Shown: positions 25,012 through 37,994, counted from the stretch's first letter. The stretch is 64,000 nucleotides of DNA from Seriola aureovittata (GCF_021018895.1 NC_079369.1:5300694-5364693); one strand, 5' to 3'. Made by a program: numbers and translations. The notes: generated by a model from the letters alone, not told the origin.

Positions 25012-25195
25012 TTTTATGGTTATGTTTAGACTCTCACTTGGTTGAAGTTAAGGAAAGACTTTGGTCTGGTGACAGCGACAATGATCACATGTATTTCCTT
25101 TTAACCAAGACAAAAATCCTTCCCTAACCTTAAGCTAAGTGTTTTTGCTATCTAAAGCTAACCACAGACGCAACTATGGTTAGTGAAAAGCAAAA
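25012..25195. repeat. 'GGTTAGG/AACC-TAA' dispersed repeat fragment
   Basis: Words such as 'ggttatgttta', 'ttccctaaccttaagctaag' and 'actatggttag' resemble a family with 'ggttaggtttaggcac' units. Better examples lie at 56185-56260 and 56640-57105. Weak copy. Confidence 0.4.
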
Positions 25196-25199
25196 TGTT

Positions 25200-25540
25200 T
25201 CTTCTTAATGTAAATGAGGCAGCGATAAGATAAGAAGAAATAAGAAGGAAACAAGGTTGTCCACCTCCCTGTTTGCTCTGGTTCTGTGGTGCAAAAGAAC
25301 CATATGTATGAAGCGTTTAAATGAACTGGGACCAGTGTGGTCTCAAAATCCAACTGGTTATCATGCATGTTCCCTGTAATCAATTTATTAAGTATATTAT
25401 GGCAACATTAAAACACCCAAGACACAAGTCCTGTCAACATAGTCCTAAATCAGTGTGCGATTATTTTACTTCAGTGCAGTTAACCATAGCAACAAAACGT
25501 AGAGCTTCGGACTTAATGTTCAGACTATGTCAGGTTTGAA
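25200..25540. other. Intronic DNA, nothing recognised
   Basis: No exon, RNA gene or element recognised between the two flanking repeats. Confidence 0.4.
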
Positions 25541-25544
25541 AATA

Positions 25545-25765
25545 GGGCTGCAGCTAAAACCCATGAAAAGATCAGAAAATAGTGGAGAAAAAAAGTCCAT
25601 TACAGTTTCAAAAAGTCCAAGGTGGCAGAAAGGAAGGTTGAGAAAGCAGAAAATCCTCACATTTAAGAGGGTGAAACAAGCAAATGTTTGACAATGTTTG
25701 CTTTATAAATGACTGACTTAATTGATTAGTAATCAACAAGTAACTAAGTAATCAGCCAACAAATT
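25545..25765 (+). repeat. 'CGATTAAT' dispersed repeat, plus orientation
   Basis: Starts 'gggctgcagctaaaaccc', contains 'gatcagaaaatagtgga', 'ccattacagtttcaaaaagt' and 'tcctcacatttaagagggtg', and ends in 'gattagtaatcaac'. This order matches an abundant teleost repeat. The copy at 37790-37990 shares the 'agaaaatagtgaaaaatgt' block. Confidence 0.65.
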
Positions 25766-25769
25766 TTTA

Positions 25770-26500
25770 AGCTGTTGTTGAAACTATGGAAAACGTGACT
25801 TAAACCGACTGTGCGCAATCTTTAGAAATTGGGGCTGACTTGAACACAGCCGCTCTTTGTGGCCATCGTATAAAACTACACTGCAACATGTCTGGATGGA
25901 AAGAATAATACGGTAAATTACAGAAAGATGATTGCCTAGCAGATGTCAATACTCTTCATACTCTGTGGAGCTGGCCCAAAGATTTTTTTTCATGTCTAGT
26001 TGTCAAGCATGCTTAGAGACAAGATGTATATTACATGCCATTTAGAATTTAATATACTGTACATTTATTCTAAGATTACTTATGATAACTATTTAGCCAT
26101 TTAAAATAAAAAGTTGGTTCCATTTCTCCAAGCAGTAGTAAAAGCTTTGTCTGATAGTCTTTTTAATTAACTTGCCTTCTTGTCAACCTTGACTTTTGGA
26201 TCTTTCACTTTTATTAATAATAGAATAAGGAAAGAGAGTCGGTGGATTTTTAAAAGATGCAAGACTTTCTGGTCAAATATAAATCAGGCCCACAGACATC
26301 TCTCTGGCCATTGATGTAAAAATTGTGGAGAAAGTGAGAAGGGGCAATTATGCTATAATCCAGCAAGGCAGTAATGGCAGCAAATGGCAGGCTAATCAAA
26401 CAATTAAGATGATTCGTTACAACATAAACACTGGTTACACACAAACTGGCAAGTGGGTGCAGTTTGGATGCAGCCATAACACAGTGTGTATGAGTCTTTT
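25770..26500. other. Intronic DNA, nothing recognised
   Basis: No supported exon or element on either strand. Confidence 0.4.
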
Positions 26501-26502
26501 GT

Positions 26503-26503
<1 letters not shown>

Positions 26504-26534
<31 letters not shown>
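26504..26534. repeat. (GT)n microsatellite
   Basis: About 15 GT units on the plus strand. It is the only long CA/TG array in the window that would read as (CA)n in the transcript of the minus-strand gene. Confidence 0.95.
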
Positions 26535-26535
<1 letters not shown>

Positions 26536-26539
26536 AGGC

Positions 26540-29180
26540 AGTGGCTGATGGTGTGATTAATACAGGCTTTAAGCAGCGGTCTCACTTCACTGAGCAGCAG
26601 AGAGACTCGCCTGGCCAATCCCAGTCCTAACAACTCTCACACACATTCATGTACACGTACACAAACATACACACACATGGAGACACACCTATCCCATTCA
26701 TCATCCGAGTTGCAGGAAGCACTCTGCCTTTCTTCTTTTCTCCCAACCTGCACACTCCCACTCTTCCTTTCCACTATGCTACACTGCCTCAGACGCCATC
26801 AAATCCAGTCTACCTCCATTTTTCTCTTACTAAATCACTTAACTATACTAAATCAAAAAACAATCCCTTGCATTTTTACCTCTTGCTGCATCCACCCTTC
26901 ACTTTCAGGCCCTTAGCCTGTGTGTGGAGCAGCAATGTGTGAGCCAATGAATCTGAGCATCAGACAACAGAGCATCCTGGTTCCATTGTATGCAAAAGCA
27001 GGCAAAATATGAACTCTATATACTCTCAGTTGGAAGTTAATTAGGTGGACTGAGCTAAAACTAATGCTGTCCGATACAACAGTCCAGCAATAAATCCTTC
27101 CACATGAAGGTTGATGATGTGCAGTTTGTGTTCAAACCTTTTTAGAGTGGTGTTCATACAACTTTAAGGAGGATGTAGTTTGTGGTGCTGTTGAACTGTA
27201 TTGTGTTACACCGAGGTTTGAGATTCACTGAGAGAATTGTTAGAGTCTGAGTATTTAGTGGGTTAGCCAGCTATGTTTGGGTTTTATGGGGACGGACCAC
27301 CATGGTAACATATCCTGCACAGCTAAGTTGCTCCACATAAGGTTAGTTCCTTAGATCAGTTCAATATGTCTCAAGTAGGCAGAACTGATTTTCAGCATAT
27401 GTGAGCCAGGCAGATGCCGAGGGCACCTCCAGCTGGAGCGACAAAAAGGAAGTTAAAAGTTCTACCACTGACTCACTGCACTAAACACCTGATACCGAGA
27501 GAAAACTACAGGCAATCTCTGCAGAAGGGTGCTCTGCTGGCTGCCTTTTATTTCGCAACCCTGTGGTTCATTTGCTCACACCGCTGTATGAGAACCATGT
27601 AATCTACGAGTAACTTGGTTACTTATATTTGATACAAACAACATAACATGATCCTAGTATGACTGGAATGCAGATATGTGCACATGTACAGTGGTTTCCA
27701 AACGTCTCAGACCACATGCCAGACCTTCTGTGGTTCCAGCTTTTAAAGTGTGTCTTTAGGTTTTGAACTGTTGGTTGATTAACCTTTTATTACAGATAAG
27801 AAAATGACTATCAGGCTCATGTACGATTCAATACTTCAGTTGATCATAAACCTGCCGCGGCCTGATGCAGGTGTTACCTCTGCAAGAGAAAAATGTTCTA
27901 ACATTTACTACATTACATTTCACCGACAGCTACATTGTCACTTTTCAAATTGTTATCCAAAATATCTTGAATGCAACTCAACAACATGTAAAAGAAAAAA
28001 AAGACTTTGGCTTGCAAAACTGTGATTAATTCGGTCTCTATGTCTCTAACTGAGGAAGTAGACAACAAAAATACATTTAAAATGCTGAGAAAATTGTAGA
28101 TATGGATGGCAACTCTGAGGTCTGGAATTAGGCTAACACACAAGTCTGAGCCTTGTCTAAGTACAGAAATCAATGTTGGCTTTGAACTGTTGGCTATATA
28201 TAATCATGACTATGAGCTTTTCCAGGCATTTGGTATTTCACTTTCACAACAGAAAGAGAAAAGGATTAAAAAACAGAAAGAATAGCTAAAGTTGTTGGAC
28301 GGTACCTTGTTGCAGCATAATTCATTCTAGGAAGTAAAAATTTGTGTATCCTACAATTCTCATAATGCAACTCAGTGTCTTTCCTTGAAGTCTCCCTTTC
28401 TTTTCTTTCAAACTCCATACACCCAGTGTGTAACTGAGCCTTTTGTTATAAATCCTCATGATTAGAGAAATGGACTGGGTTGCACCCGCTATTCATATTT
28501 GGGGATGGGATGTCTTGGCTATCAAAGACTTTAGATTCTACTTGAGACTGTACAACCTACAGGTAACTGGAAGTAACTGTAGACAGGCAGTTGTCTCGCT
28601 TGTCTCTGAGGGAGGAAAACACCATGTCAGTTTTTGATTTTGTCTAATGGCAGGGATTTTCAGGGGTTTTTCAAATTCTTTCAAATTACTCCAATTCTTT
28701 GCTTGTATGTCTAGATGTTTCGAACACAGGGTAAATATGTATGTAAATATGAATAGAGGAGTGTTCCAGGAATATAGGAACCTGATGGGACATTAATTCT
28801 GTAAAGAAAAACAACAACAAAAAAAAACTACAAAATAAATGAATAATAAGTATTAGTTTTTGAACTAGAGTTTGCATCATTCAGTGGCTTTTGGATATGT
28901 AAACAGGATGTAATAATCTTGCCATGCAGTCAGTGAGTTGTGAATTACAACTCTAGCCAGTTTTTTTTATTATTATTTTTTATTAGCCTACACCAACTGG
29001 CACCATTAAAAGTTTGCTGAATTTGCTATTAGTGGTTCCTGTTTGCAATGTACCCGCATTAACTTTGTGTCTTCTCTCTCCCATAGTCTTCTCTGTCTCT
29101 TTGTCCCTGTCCTCATTCCACAGCACATCTGTGACCCTGGAGCAGCAGGATCCAGAACTGCCACTCATATTCCAGATTCC
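26540..29180. other. Intronic DNA, nothing recognised
   Basis: No supported exon or mobile element. The 26640-26930 stretch is C- and T-rich and open in two frames because of composition only. Confidence 0.4.
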
Positions 29181-29184
29181 TCAT

Positions 29185-29605
29185 CATCATCAGTTTCATT
29201 TATTACAGTTACTATTACTTGGTGCTGTTATCATTGCTGCTGGTGTTATTAATAATATTATCACACATATAAGTATCAGTTATTACCATTATAATAACCC
29301 GTGCGATGGTGCTTGAATACAGTATAAACAGCTGTTCCTCGTCTCTCTTCTCTAGCCCTCTCTCCCCCCTCTTTCTCCTCACTCCTATATTTCTTTCTTC
29401 TCAACCCAACCAGTCAAAACAGATCGCTGCTCGCCTTGAGTCTGACTTTTTCTCTCCATGTTGCCGTGTGCTTGCTCATGCTGGGAACTGTTGGGTTTTC
29501 TCTTTGCAATATTGCAAAGTGTTGACCTTACTCTGTAAATTGCCTTGAGGTCATGTATGTTATGGTTTGGCACTATACAGATAAAACTGAGTTGAACTGA
29601 TGTAC
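29185..29605 (+). repeat. LINE/SINE 3'-end type dispersed repeat
   Basis: 'tcttctcaacccaaccagtc', 'gtgtgcttgctcatgctggg', 'gtaaattgccttgaggtcat' and 'ggcactatacagataaaact' followed by 'gagttgaactga' match the ordered features of a teleost repeat with the 3' tail '...ggcgctatacaaataaaattgaattgaa'. The preceding AT/ATT-rich segment may belong to it. The tail structure suggests a retroposed element. Confidence 0.65.
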
Positions 29606-29609
29606 AGAC

Positions 29610-30231
29610 AACTATCACTAGATTACCTTCAAACTGAAGAAAACAGGCAAGTTCTGGAGTTACAAAGGACATCTTTTTTATATCCCAGTATATCAACCTG
29701 TACTCGCAACGGACATAATGATACACTCTGGAAGTGGAATTCATATTGAATTTAAAAATATGTGCAGCATGTCTGTGTTCGGATTGGATTTAGTTACGAC
29801 TCAGAAGGAGTGCGATTAGAGATGCAGATTGAGCAACTTTATTGCCTCCCTGAGCTGCTGCAACTGATGACTGATGGTGAGAGGGGCCAAAACAGTGTGC
29901 CAAACTACAGTAAGTGACTTCCTGCTGTTTTTAGAAAACTGCCACACAGCTGTCCCTTAAACCTGACGCAGTACTGTCTCTCCCAACGCTCCCCTCTTGG
30001 GGAACCATGTGTCACAATTTGAAAACCTCTGGTCTAATGTTATAAAGTTTTGTAATTTGTGGCAACTGTTTTAATTTTGTGAAACTGAACGTTTCTGTTC
30101 CTGTGTCACCAGCACTTCAGTCAGGTTAAACGACCATATGCCTTCAATTTCTTCAAACAGTTAGTGGGCTATTGGCAAGCTTTTGTAAGTACTTTCTCTC
30201 TCTCTCTCAAACACACAATTCCACACTTTAC
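29610..30231 (-). other. End of the 17.3 kb intron, donor side
   Basis: Nothing recognised, except a (CT)n run at about 30194-30208 just downstream (in transcript direction) of the exon donor. Confidence 0.45.
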
Positions 30232-30315
30232 CTTGAGCATTTTATTCCAGACACGTTCAGTGCTAGTCCTCCGTCTTCCCAGTTCATCCATGATGTCTGT
30301 CAGTAGAGCCTGCAG
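30232..30315 (-). CDS. Coding exon, unidentified gene (residues 258-285)
   Basis: 84 nt, phase 0 at both ends. Acceptor 'ctccacag|CTGCAG', donor 'CTCAAG|gtaaag'. It encodes LQALLTDIMDELGRRR and TSTERVWNKMLK. It begins the helix-prone tail, with leucine/isoleucine spacing of 3-4 residues followed by a basic patch. A second in-frame acceptor lies 6 nt into the exon (CTGCAG|GCT), so residues LQ may be optional. Skipping the exon would keep the frame. Confidence 0.88.
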
Positions 30316-30448
30316 CTGTGGAGATACAGACAGTTGAGTGATGCCATTTTTTTCTTTTAAAAACACACTGTCTCACACAGACGAACATACAATCTCCCCA
30401 TCTGTTATCCCACAATTTGCCTGTTCATAACTCACCTGAATTACACAC

Positions 30449-30668
<220 letters not shown>

Positions 30669-30669
30669 C

Positions 30670-33185
30670 ACTTTTACAGATAATTAAAAATCCATTTGCT
30701 AGGTGTGAATTTTGATGGTCTGATGAGCACTGTACGTGTTCGGGGCTGTTACCGCTGCTCTGCCATTGAGACAGGATTTAAGCTGACTCACTGGGAGACA
30801 TATTGACATGCATGCACTGCTGCTGATTTTATTTCTGCATGTACTGCATAAAGTATTTTCTGTTAGCACCCTCCACTGGAAAGTCAAAGGTCAGGGCCAG
30901 TTGCAGACCAATTGCTGTTAGGGATTCATTCTTTGTCTTGGCCAAAGATACTTAAGCAGGGTGGAAATGTATTGTTTGGTGCTTAATCTTGGCAATTAAA
31001 GGAATACTCAGTTGAGAGTTTGGTCTAGTTTCGCAAAATTGAAGCAGGTTTCTCCTGCCTACTTCAGAAGCTCTCAAATTCATGGACATGTATTGTCAAA
31101 GCACCAATACATGGGTGAAATCCAGAGCGCCTGCATTGATGGGGGTCAGTTTGCTCCAGTCCTCTTTGGATATTAACAACTGTGCACTCAGCTTGGAGAC
31201 AGTTAGGTCAACAAATAGACACAAACAGAGACTAAACCAAAATAACTTCCGGGATAAGGGTTATGATTCATTGCTCATTTCTAAATAAAAGACTTGGGAG
31301 TCTTTGCAGCATGCCACTCATCTCTTTTTCCTTTCACTCTCGTCTCTCTCCAGCATGGAGAGATCATTCACGTGTTAGGTAAGACCTAGCCTCTTGAGAT
31401 TGACAGCCAATAGAAAACGAAAAATAACAACCTGTGACTGACAATAGCATTGCTGGTCCACAAAAAGAGAAGAAAACTGTGGGATTAGTTAGCAAGAAAA
31501 CAATACTTCATCTGTGTACAATACATTTAATAATACATACCAGAGAGAGACTTGTTTCCTTTAACCTGAAGTCTCACTCCTATTTAAACCTAAACTTTAA
31601 TTTAAACCAAACAGGAAACTGAATTCCTGAACCTAAAGTACTGTCTTAAGAGTGAAACCCATTCAAAATGTCCTCAGTTCTGAGGATTTTCATCATATTT
31701 TTCTTTGAGAGAACTTTAATCTGTATCATACATGCACAGTACAAACACATGCATAAACTATAGCCTATTCAGACAAACCTGCTTTCTCATATTTTCCTGA
31801 GGTGTAACTAAGCTTTTCATTTCTTACCAGCCACAGTTTGGCTTTTCTTGGGGCCCTTTCAGTCAAGCTGGATGCTGTGGGTTGTAAATTATTAAACCTC
31901 ATGAGAAAGGAGAGCAATTTCACATGGTTCTATCACATTTTGACTGGATGTTTGAGGCACATGAATGCTGGATTGGACTATGAATTGAACAAATAAACAC
32001 ATTTGAAGTTATGGAACCTTCAAAGTTGCCTCAGTGCTGCAATACAGCAGCACTTTTGGTGAAGATAAATACTTAAATGGAGCATCAAGTCCTTATTCAG
32101 AGTGTTTGCCTCAGATGGTGTCTAGACAGCTGCATTTCATTTAAACGCAACACACTTTGGATAATCTCTACAAGACCGTACATTTACTTAAAGCCTGGCT
32201 TCACATCATGTATCATTTTTGGTTCTGTTATCAGTTGACACAGGAAAGGCTTTTTGTTTAATATGAAAGTTTTTTTCTGTATTTATTTTAAAATACATGG
32301 AGTTCTAGTCTAAGTTTACTAAAAGGGAGGCAGATATTTCTGCTTGTTGTGTAACATAATATATTATGTAATGTCAAAAAAAAATAAAAATCAATAAATA
32401 AAAAAAAAAATATAAGCAAATGTCATATACCCTTTACCCTTTACTCTCTAAGTATGAAGGCTTTTTTTCGTCAGTATGCTCCCTGAGTCTTAGTAATACT
32501 GTATACTGTAGATTTGCAAAGTGAAAGCAGCTGGTTACAGTAATATTTTTCCCCATTTTAAAGCTTTCTATCCAATTACATCCTCAATGTCTCGACATAA
32601 AAACATTGTGTCCTAAATGGTTTAAAAATATTAATGCAATAATTTATAATCTGGTCCTTCATCTTAATGATCTCAAATGTTGTTTGAGAAATCATGTTTC
32701 CCCCCATCAGTTTGGCAGATAGCTTTAAGTACTACAATAGACACTGTTGCTGTTACAGCCCAACTGTTACTGGCTTTTTGAGGCAGATAACTGAAACAAG
32801 TATTTATAAATACATTTTTTATCAGAGAGCGTAAACATACAGCAAACTCCTTACACACGGCACCAACACAATAACAAAGATTTCATATCTTTTATAATTC
32901 AAAACCAACAACAACAAAAAGCTCTTGAACCTTGAGTTTCATTCATCTCTCTCCAAAACACCATCACCTGCAGCTGGTCTGCAATGCCATGTGATTACCA
33001 TTTTATAGAATGCTGTTGAGTCAGGATTTAGTAAAAGTTGTGTTTTTCACTGCAACAGATTGAGTAAGTATGACTTTACAGTAATTCTTTTACTGTTCTG
33101 GCTCCTACTGGATCTCATAAGGATACACACACACATTCTCTGAACATTTGAGTTATAAGCCGCCTACACACAAGGAGCTGCTTAC
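30670..33185 (-). other. Intron between residues 257 and 258, nothing recognised
   Basis: The remainder of the 2,870-nt intron. No extra exon is required by phase. An A-rich stretch occurs at about 32377-32412. Confidence 0.5.
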
Positions 33186-33356
33186 CAGCGGTGTGTTTTC
33201 TTGCTGTGTGCTGATCTGTGGCAGGTAGGGAGCGGTGGTGAGCTGAGCCTGGCAGCAGTGCAGGATGGTGCTGTGCTCTCTGTGGTAGCCCAATTTAAGC
33301 AGCAGGCTGCCATACTGAAGCCACTCAATCAGACCGGAGCCCACACACACACCTGC
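33186..33356 (-). CDS. Coding exon, unidentified gene (residues 201-257)
   Basis: 171 nt, exactly 57 codons, phase 0 at both ends. Acceptor 'tttctccccag|GCAGG', donor 'CCGCTG|gtaagc'. It encodes AGVCVGSGLIEWLQYGSLLL, then KLGYHREHSTILHCCQAQ and a polar end STQQENTPL. The first two thirds look like two amphipathic helices. The two adjacent cysteines do not form a recognisable motif. A (TG)42 tract ends only 25 nt before the acceptor. In-frame skipping is possible. Confidence 0.9.
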
Positions 33357-33378
33357 CTGGGGAGAAACACAATGCACA

Positions 33379-33381
<3 letters not shown>

Positions 33382-33465
<84 letters not shown>
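33382..33465. repeat. (CA)42 microsatellite beside a splice acceptor
   Basis: 84 nt of uninterrupted CA on the plus strand, which is (TG)42 in the transcript. Only the 25 nt 'cgctgtgcattgtgtttctc' plus 'cccag' separate it from the exon at 33356. Confidence 0.97.
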
Positions 33466-33468
<3 letters not shown>

Positions 33469-33469
33469 A

Positions 33470-36400
33470 AGACGTGCTGCAAGTGCATGATGATAAGATA
33501 ATGTGAAAAGACTTAAGCATAAATGATACAAGCCTAACCCCAAGCAAGGCATTTACAGTGCTGTACACATGAAAACATATTTTTTGGACATTTGCACGTG
33601 CGCATTGTGGATAATCCTGGGCTCTTTCACGGCCAACTAGCTAGAACTACTGGCAAATGTGCTTGTCAAGCTACCCTTGACTCAGTTTCCACTGTTCTGA
33701 GAGCAGTTATGATATCGCACATATTACTATACATATGTGCAGGTGTGTTTGGAAACTAAACTTGTGCATTAGAAAATTCCTTCGTCTTTTGTTTCTAAGC
33801 ATTAAGACGTAGCAGTAGCAGTTTCGCCTTCATGCCATGGCCAGCTCAATTGTCAAGCCGCCATCACTGCTTATCTAGTTCCACTGGTCTTAGGTAGCAA
33901 TTCCTCTGGTATCAGAAACTATGCCATGCATCTTAACAAAGACAAAGAACATGGTTTAAATATGAAGTTGTGTGCCAGTTCAAGTAAATCTACAGGCTGA
34001 TAACCTGAGCACTCAATAACCGGTGTTTGCTTGGGTTCAGTGAATGACACAGAAGGCTCGATGGTGTGTTCCAGCATCCTTTCGTTTTGCATGCACCCAC
34101 GCACTTAACACAGCCCCCTGAAGCAAGCTATATTCACCTCTGCCAATAACATCTCCAGCTAACACCATCACCCACTGCTAGCTCAAAACAACCGGTTAAC
34201 AGCATAGTAAGCTGAGCAGCATGTGGCCATCACTATAGCAGCTAGGAGAGAGAGAAAATGCATCAGTTGACATAAAACAGAACACTCCGAGTGAGTACTT
34301 CTGTTGTTCTGTGTCTGCTGGAAGTTTAAATAAGCCCCTGTATGAGGTCATAATACAGTAGGTCATGTTTTTGGCTAGTTATATTGCCCCAAAAAGTGGC
34401 CAAAAATCAATCAATGCAGGCTTAATGTACAAAAATATAGTCAATATTTAAACTGTCCAGAAATGACAACCACCACCACACACGTTATTCAGAGCTAATT
34501 CTTGTGCAGACATAGATGCAGAGCTGGTTCAATTCAAAGACGTATTCAACCAAAGGGAAAGAAACGTTACTTACTTTAGGGGAGAAGCTACCGGTGCAGC
34601 AAGAAAACCAAAGTTCATAAACAAAATACATAAAAGGTGTAACACATTAGGGCGGGGCAGGCAATCACACTGGAGGGAAAATAAGACAAAGACAAAGTAA
34701 AGCAACAGCAGACACACAAGGAAAGTTATTTCAAAATAAAACATGAAATAAACAAATGTCCAAATATAAAGAGTCCAAATGGGGCAGAGCATGACAGTTT
34801 GCTTTACCCTATTTGACCACTTCCCAATTCATGAATAACAGAAAAGACAATGGATAATGAAAGTCCGAAGAGGCATTGACCCGAATTTCAAGGCAAAACA
34901 ACATATTTGATGACCCATTAGCTACCCTTAGACAACAGCTAACGTTAGCATTCAACCACTTCTGAGCTAACATTACCGTTTGATAGTACAGCGTAATACA
35001 ATAGGGCAGAAATAAATTGAAACATCAACGCAGATCTCAGACATGTTTAGTTCAACTTGGAAGTAAAATACGCAGGATGTAATCAAGCTTGCAAAGTAGC
35101 ATTAGCTGCCTTGCTATCTTTTCAACTGGTTAAGTTAGTCATGATGCACTTGCTCTGCTTTCATATTATTGTATCATTGATGCTGGTTGATTATGAAACA
35201 ATATAAAATTAGTTAATATTTAACAAGCCAGTGGTTTAATTTGTCATCTGACAACTTTAGTAGTGGCAACATTGAGATTTCTTGTAAACTTCACGTTTGC
35301 TAGCCTAGCATTAGCTTACAGTGTTTCCAGTGTGGGCTGGTCTTTACCTTCAACATCTGGCAAATTATCATGCGGTCAAAGGAAAGTAAAGAGAAACAAG
35401 TCAAGTTTTTCGACCATCTCACCATTTTCGCACAGGATTTATTTAAAGACCTTAAAGTGTTCAAGGCTTCCCACCCTCAGCGTGACATCAGAGCATGTGC
35501 TGTGTGACTATGGTCTATTGTATTAAAGCAGTGTTGATTCAACTGTACTATCATTTTAGAGGTTTGTGGTACTTGTGCTGCGTTTTGCTGACAGGTGTTC
35601 CTATCATTTTGTCCACCCCATTCAAATCAGTGAGGGTAGGTTAAATAACAAAAGTACATCTCTGTGTAACACAACACAGTTCAACAGCAGCACGATCTGC
35701 AGCCTGCAAAATGATCATATATCAATGCCTTTATAACACTGTTTCAATAAAATCTGAGTGAATGTAGTGATACAAGAACATGTAACTGCAATTGTGCAAT
35801 AACTTCACTATGAGTGGTATGTATACATATACAGTACATTTTTTATTTTTTTATTTTTTACAAAGAATATTACAGCTTTACAGAGCTGTTGGCTGCAGAC
35901 TGTGGTCAAACCGCCGCCAACTTGATGGCTCTGTTGCCACATTTAGCAGATTTCAGACATTCTGAAAAGTAAGTTTTGACAAACAACCACAGGGAGCAAT
36001 GTTAATGTGTTGACTCCCTGAGCTTTTGGTGACAATTTGGCACAGCTCATACTGATGCACTACTTGCTTGACAAATCCATAGAGGTCTCATCACAGAGCT
36101 TCCTACGCACAGCAAATCTCCCTCTCTGCTAAGAATCTGTTCTTAGCTGAGAGACAGATAGTATTATATGCAAATTAGCATATAATGTCATCTGGCACCA
36201 TCTCGCAAGTTTTGGAGCAGCCAAAAGCTAGTCTCATTGGAAGAGAGTTGGCAGTAGCTGGTCAGGGAGTTGTGCGGAGCAGACATGGCGGTGGATGTTT
36301 CAGCTTACAAAGCCAAAAGAAAAAAAACTATTTCTTTGTTCATGACAGCAACAATTTTCTCGGGTTGGAAGTGATGAATCCATTCCATACCACTTGTCAG

Positions 36401-36980
36401 CAATTTCTGTGGAAGGCCATTGGAACAGACTTAGTTTTAAAGGTGCCAATAATTACTGCAAACAGACACACAGATGATGCCGACAATGAAGCACCAGCAG
36501 CACTAAGCCAGTATGTTGGCGAAGCGGCTGGATGACACTACCTCATAATGTCTGATTAATGTACTGGCAATATGGATGAATAGAGACTTACCTGCTTCAT
36601 CAATTTGATTTGATTTTTTTTGTCACGTGGAATTTGCTTAATTGAACAGAAAAGTTGGTTCTGTAAGCTATGACTTATGAGGCTCATCTACACATTGAAT
36701 AAGAGCAACACATGGGCCAATTTATACCTTGGATTAAGGAGCAATTCAATTTAATATTCAGTATTACTTGTTTACCTCACATTTTTTGCTACTTTATATT
36801 CATAATTTGCATAGACTGATGCAAAAGTTATTTGCACACTTGACTTGTTTGAGTCAAATGTGTGACAATTTTCCACCAGTTTAATGCTGTCTGATGTTTG
36901 TCAGATTTTTTACTGTGGCTGTTAATGGATATGGATTCAGGTATTGGATACTGCTTCAGTAGGTACTACCACACAGACAC
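33470..36980 (-). other. Part of the 9.6 kb intron, no gene recognised
   Basis: No extra exon is supported. The 36185-36535 open stretch (116 codons, plus) has no family motif and no splice context. Words around 33600-34200 and 35230-35660 look like old dispersed repeats, but I cannot assign them. Confidence 0.4.
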
Positions 36981-36984
36981 TTTT

Positions 36985-37215
36985 GAGTACTTTGGCAGTT
37001 GCGAGCTACAGTCACAAAACTTTACAAGTGTGTTGTTGAGATCAAAATGAAGGCCGAGAGTGAAGATGGCCGTAGTCTGACCCATGAATACTGAGTACTC
37101 ATGAAATAATGTAGTAATAACTACTGGGTACTCATGGGTCAGAATGTCAATGTGTTTATAAGCATCACGGCTGGTGCATTCACATCACAAGATGGTCTCT
37201 AGTTGTCTGTATTGA
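36985..37215 (+). repeat. Dispersed repeat, copy 1 (pair with 50.3 kb)
   Basis: 'gagatcaaaatgaaggc', 'actactgggtactcat', 'atgtcaa' and 'caagatg-tct-tagtt' occur in the same order and spacing at 50370-50530. The similarity extends about 200 bp, with 'acagtcacaaaactttacaa' matching 'acagtcacgaaaccttacag'. This is seen directly in the window. Confidence 0.85.
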
Positions 37216-37407
37216 CAAAAAAAGCTGTGAAAAAGGTCCCTGATGAAGACAATTAGGATTAGTCATGTTTTGTCCGTTAGGACAGTCAAAAGTATAATGC
37301 ACAAATCTCACAAACAGCAGCTTGAAACTTCAAAATTAGATTTCGTTAATATTCTCAAAGTTAGCTGCGACAATATTGTGAAATCACTGGCTTAATTACA
37401 AGCAGAA

Positions 37408-37434
37408 CCCCCCCACCCCCCCCCACCCCCCCCC
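37408..37434. repeat. C-run (G-quadruplex potential in the transcript)
   Basis: Three runs of 7 to 9 C are separated by single A bases. On the transcribed RNA this is three long G runs joined by single U bases, which can be split into four G tracts. Confidence 0.9.
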
Positions 37435-37439
37435 AACAT

Positions 37440-37785
37440 TCTTCGCAGTGACAATGTATTGAGGAAGTGATAATTACGCACACCAAGTGGTAAGAAAATA
37501 ACTCAAAAGCAAGAATATAGGAGATTTATTTTGATTGTATTTTTTATAGCCTGCTTTTAGTGCTGTTTTCACAGTTTTGGTCATCAGTTCTATCAGCTAC
37601 GATAAAATTGCATTCAGCAAGTTAATTCTGGAGATCTTGTTATGTGGAAACAATATGCGTTTTTCACAGCTTTCACAGACAGTGGAAAGGCAACTGTGTA
37701 GCCGAATTATCTGAGCCACTTTATTTGCACTCTTCGAATTGCTTCAAACACTGTGTGCACACATTTAGTATAAGAAATTCTGGCA
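37440..37785. other. Intronic DNA, nothing recognised
   Basis: No exon, RNA gene or element recognised. Confidence 0.4.
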
Positions 37786-37789
37786 AATT

Positions 37790-37990
37790 TTTTGCAGACT
37801 GACTTCCTGGGTCCAAGTTTTTGGTTATTATTTTTTATTATCTCTGATTTATTGTTTAATCTATAAAATATGAGAAAATAGTGAAAAATGTATATCACAC
37901 TCCCTTCCTTCAAAAACCTTGTTTGTCTGACCAAAACCTTCCAAAACCCAAAGATTTTTAATATGTAATGATTTAAGAGAAGCAGCTAAA
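37790..37990 (+). repeat. 'CGATTAAT' dispersed repeat, plus orientation
   Basis: 'tgatttattgtttaatctat', 'agaaaatagtgaaaaatgta', 'gtttgtctgaccaaaacc' and 'ccaaaacccaaagattttta' match the middle of the same teleost repeat family seen at 25.5 kb. Confidence 0.65.
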
Positions 37991-37994
37991 CTAA

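Noticed and set aside
36185..36535. 116-codon plus-strand open frame
   Set aside because: No family motif and no splice context; antisense to the gene in a long intron. Likely chance or part of an unassigned repeat.
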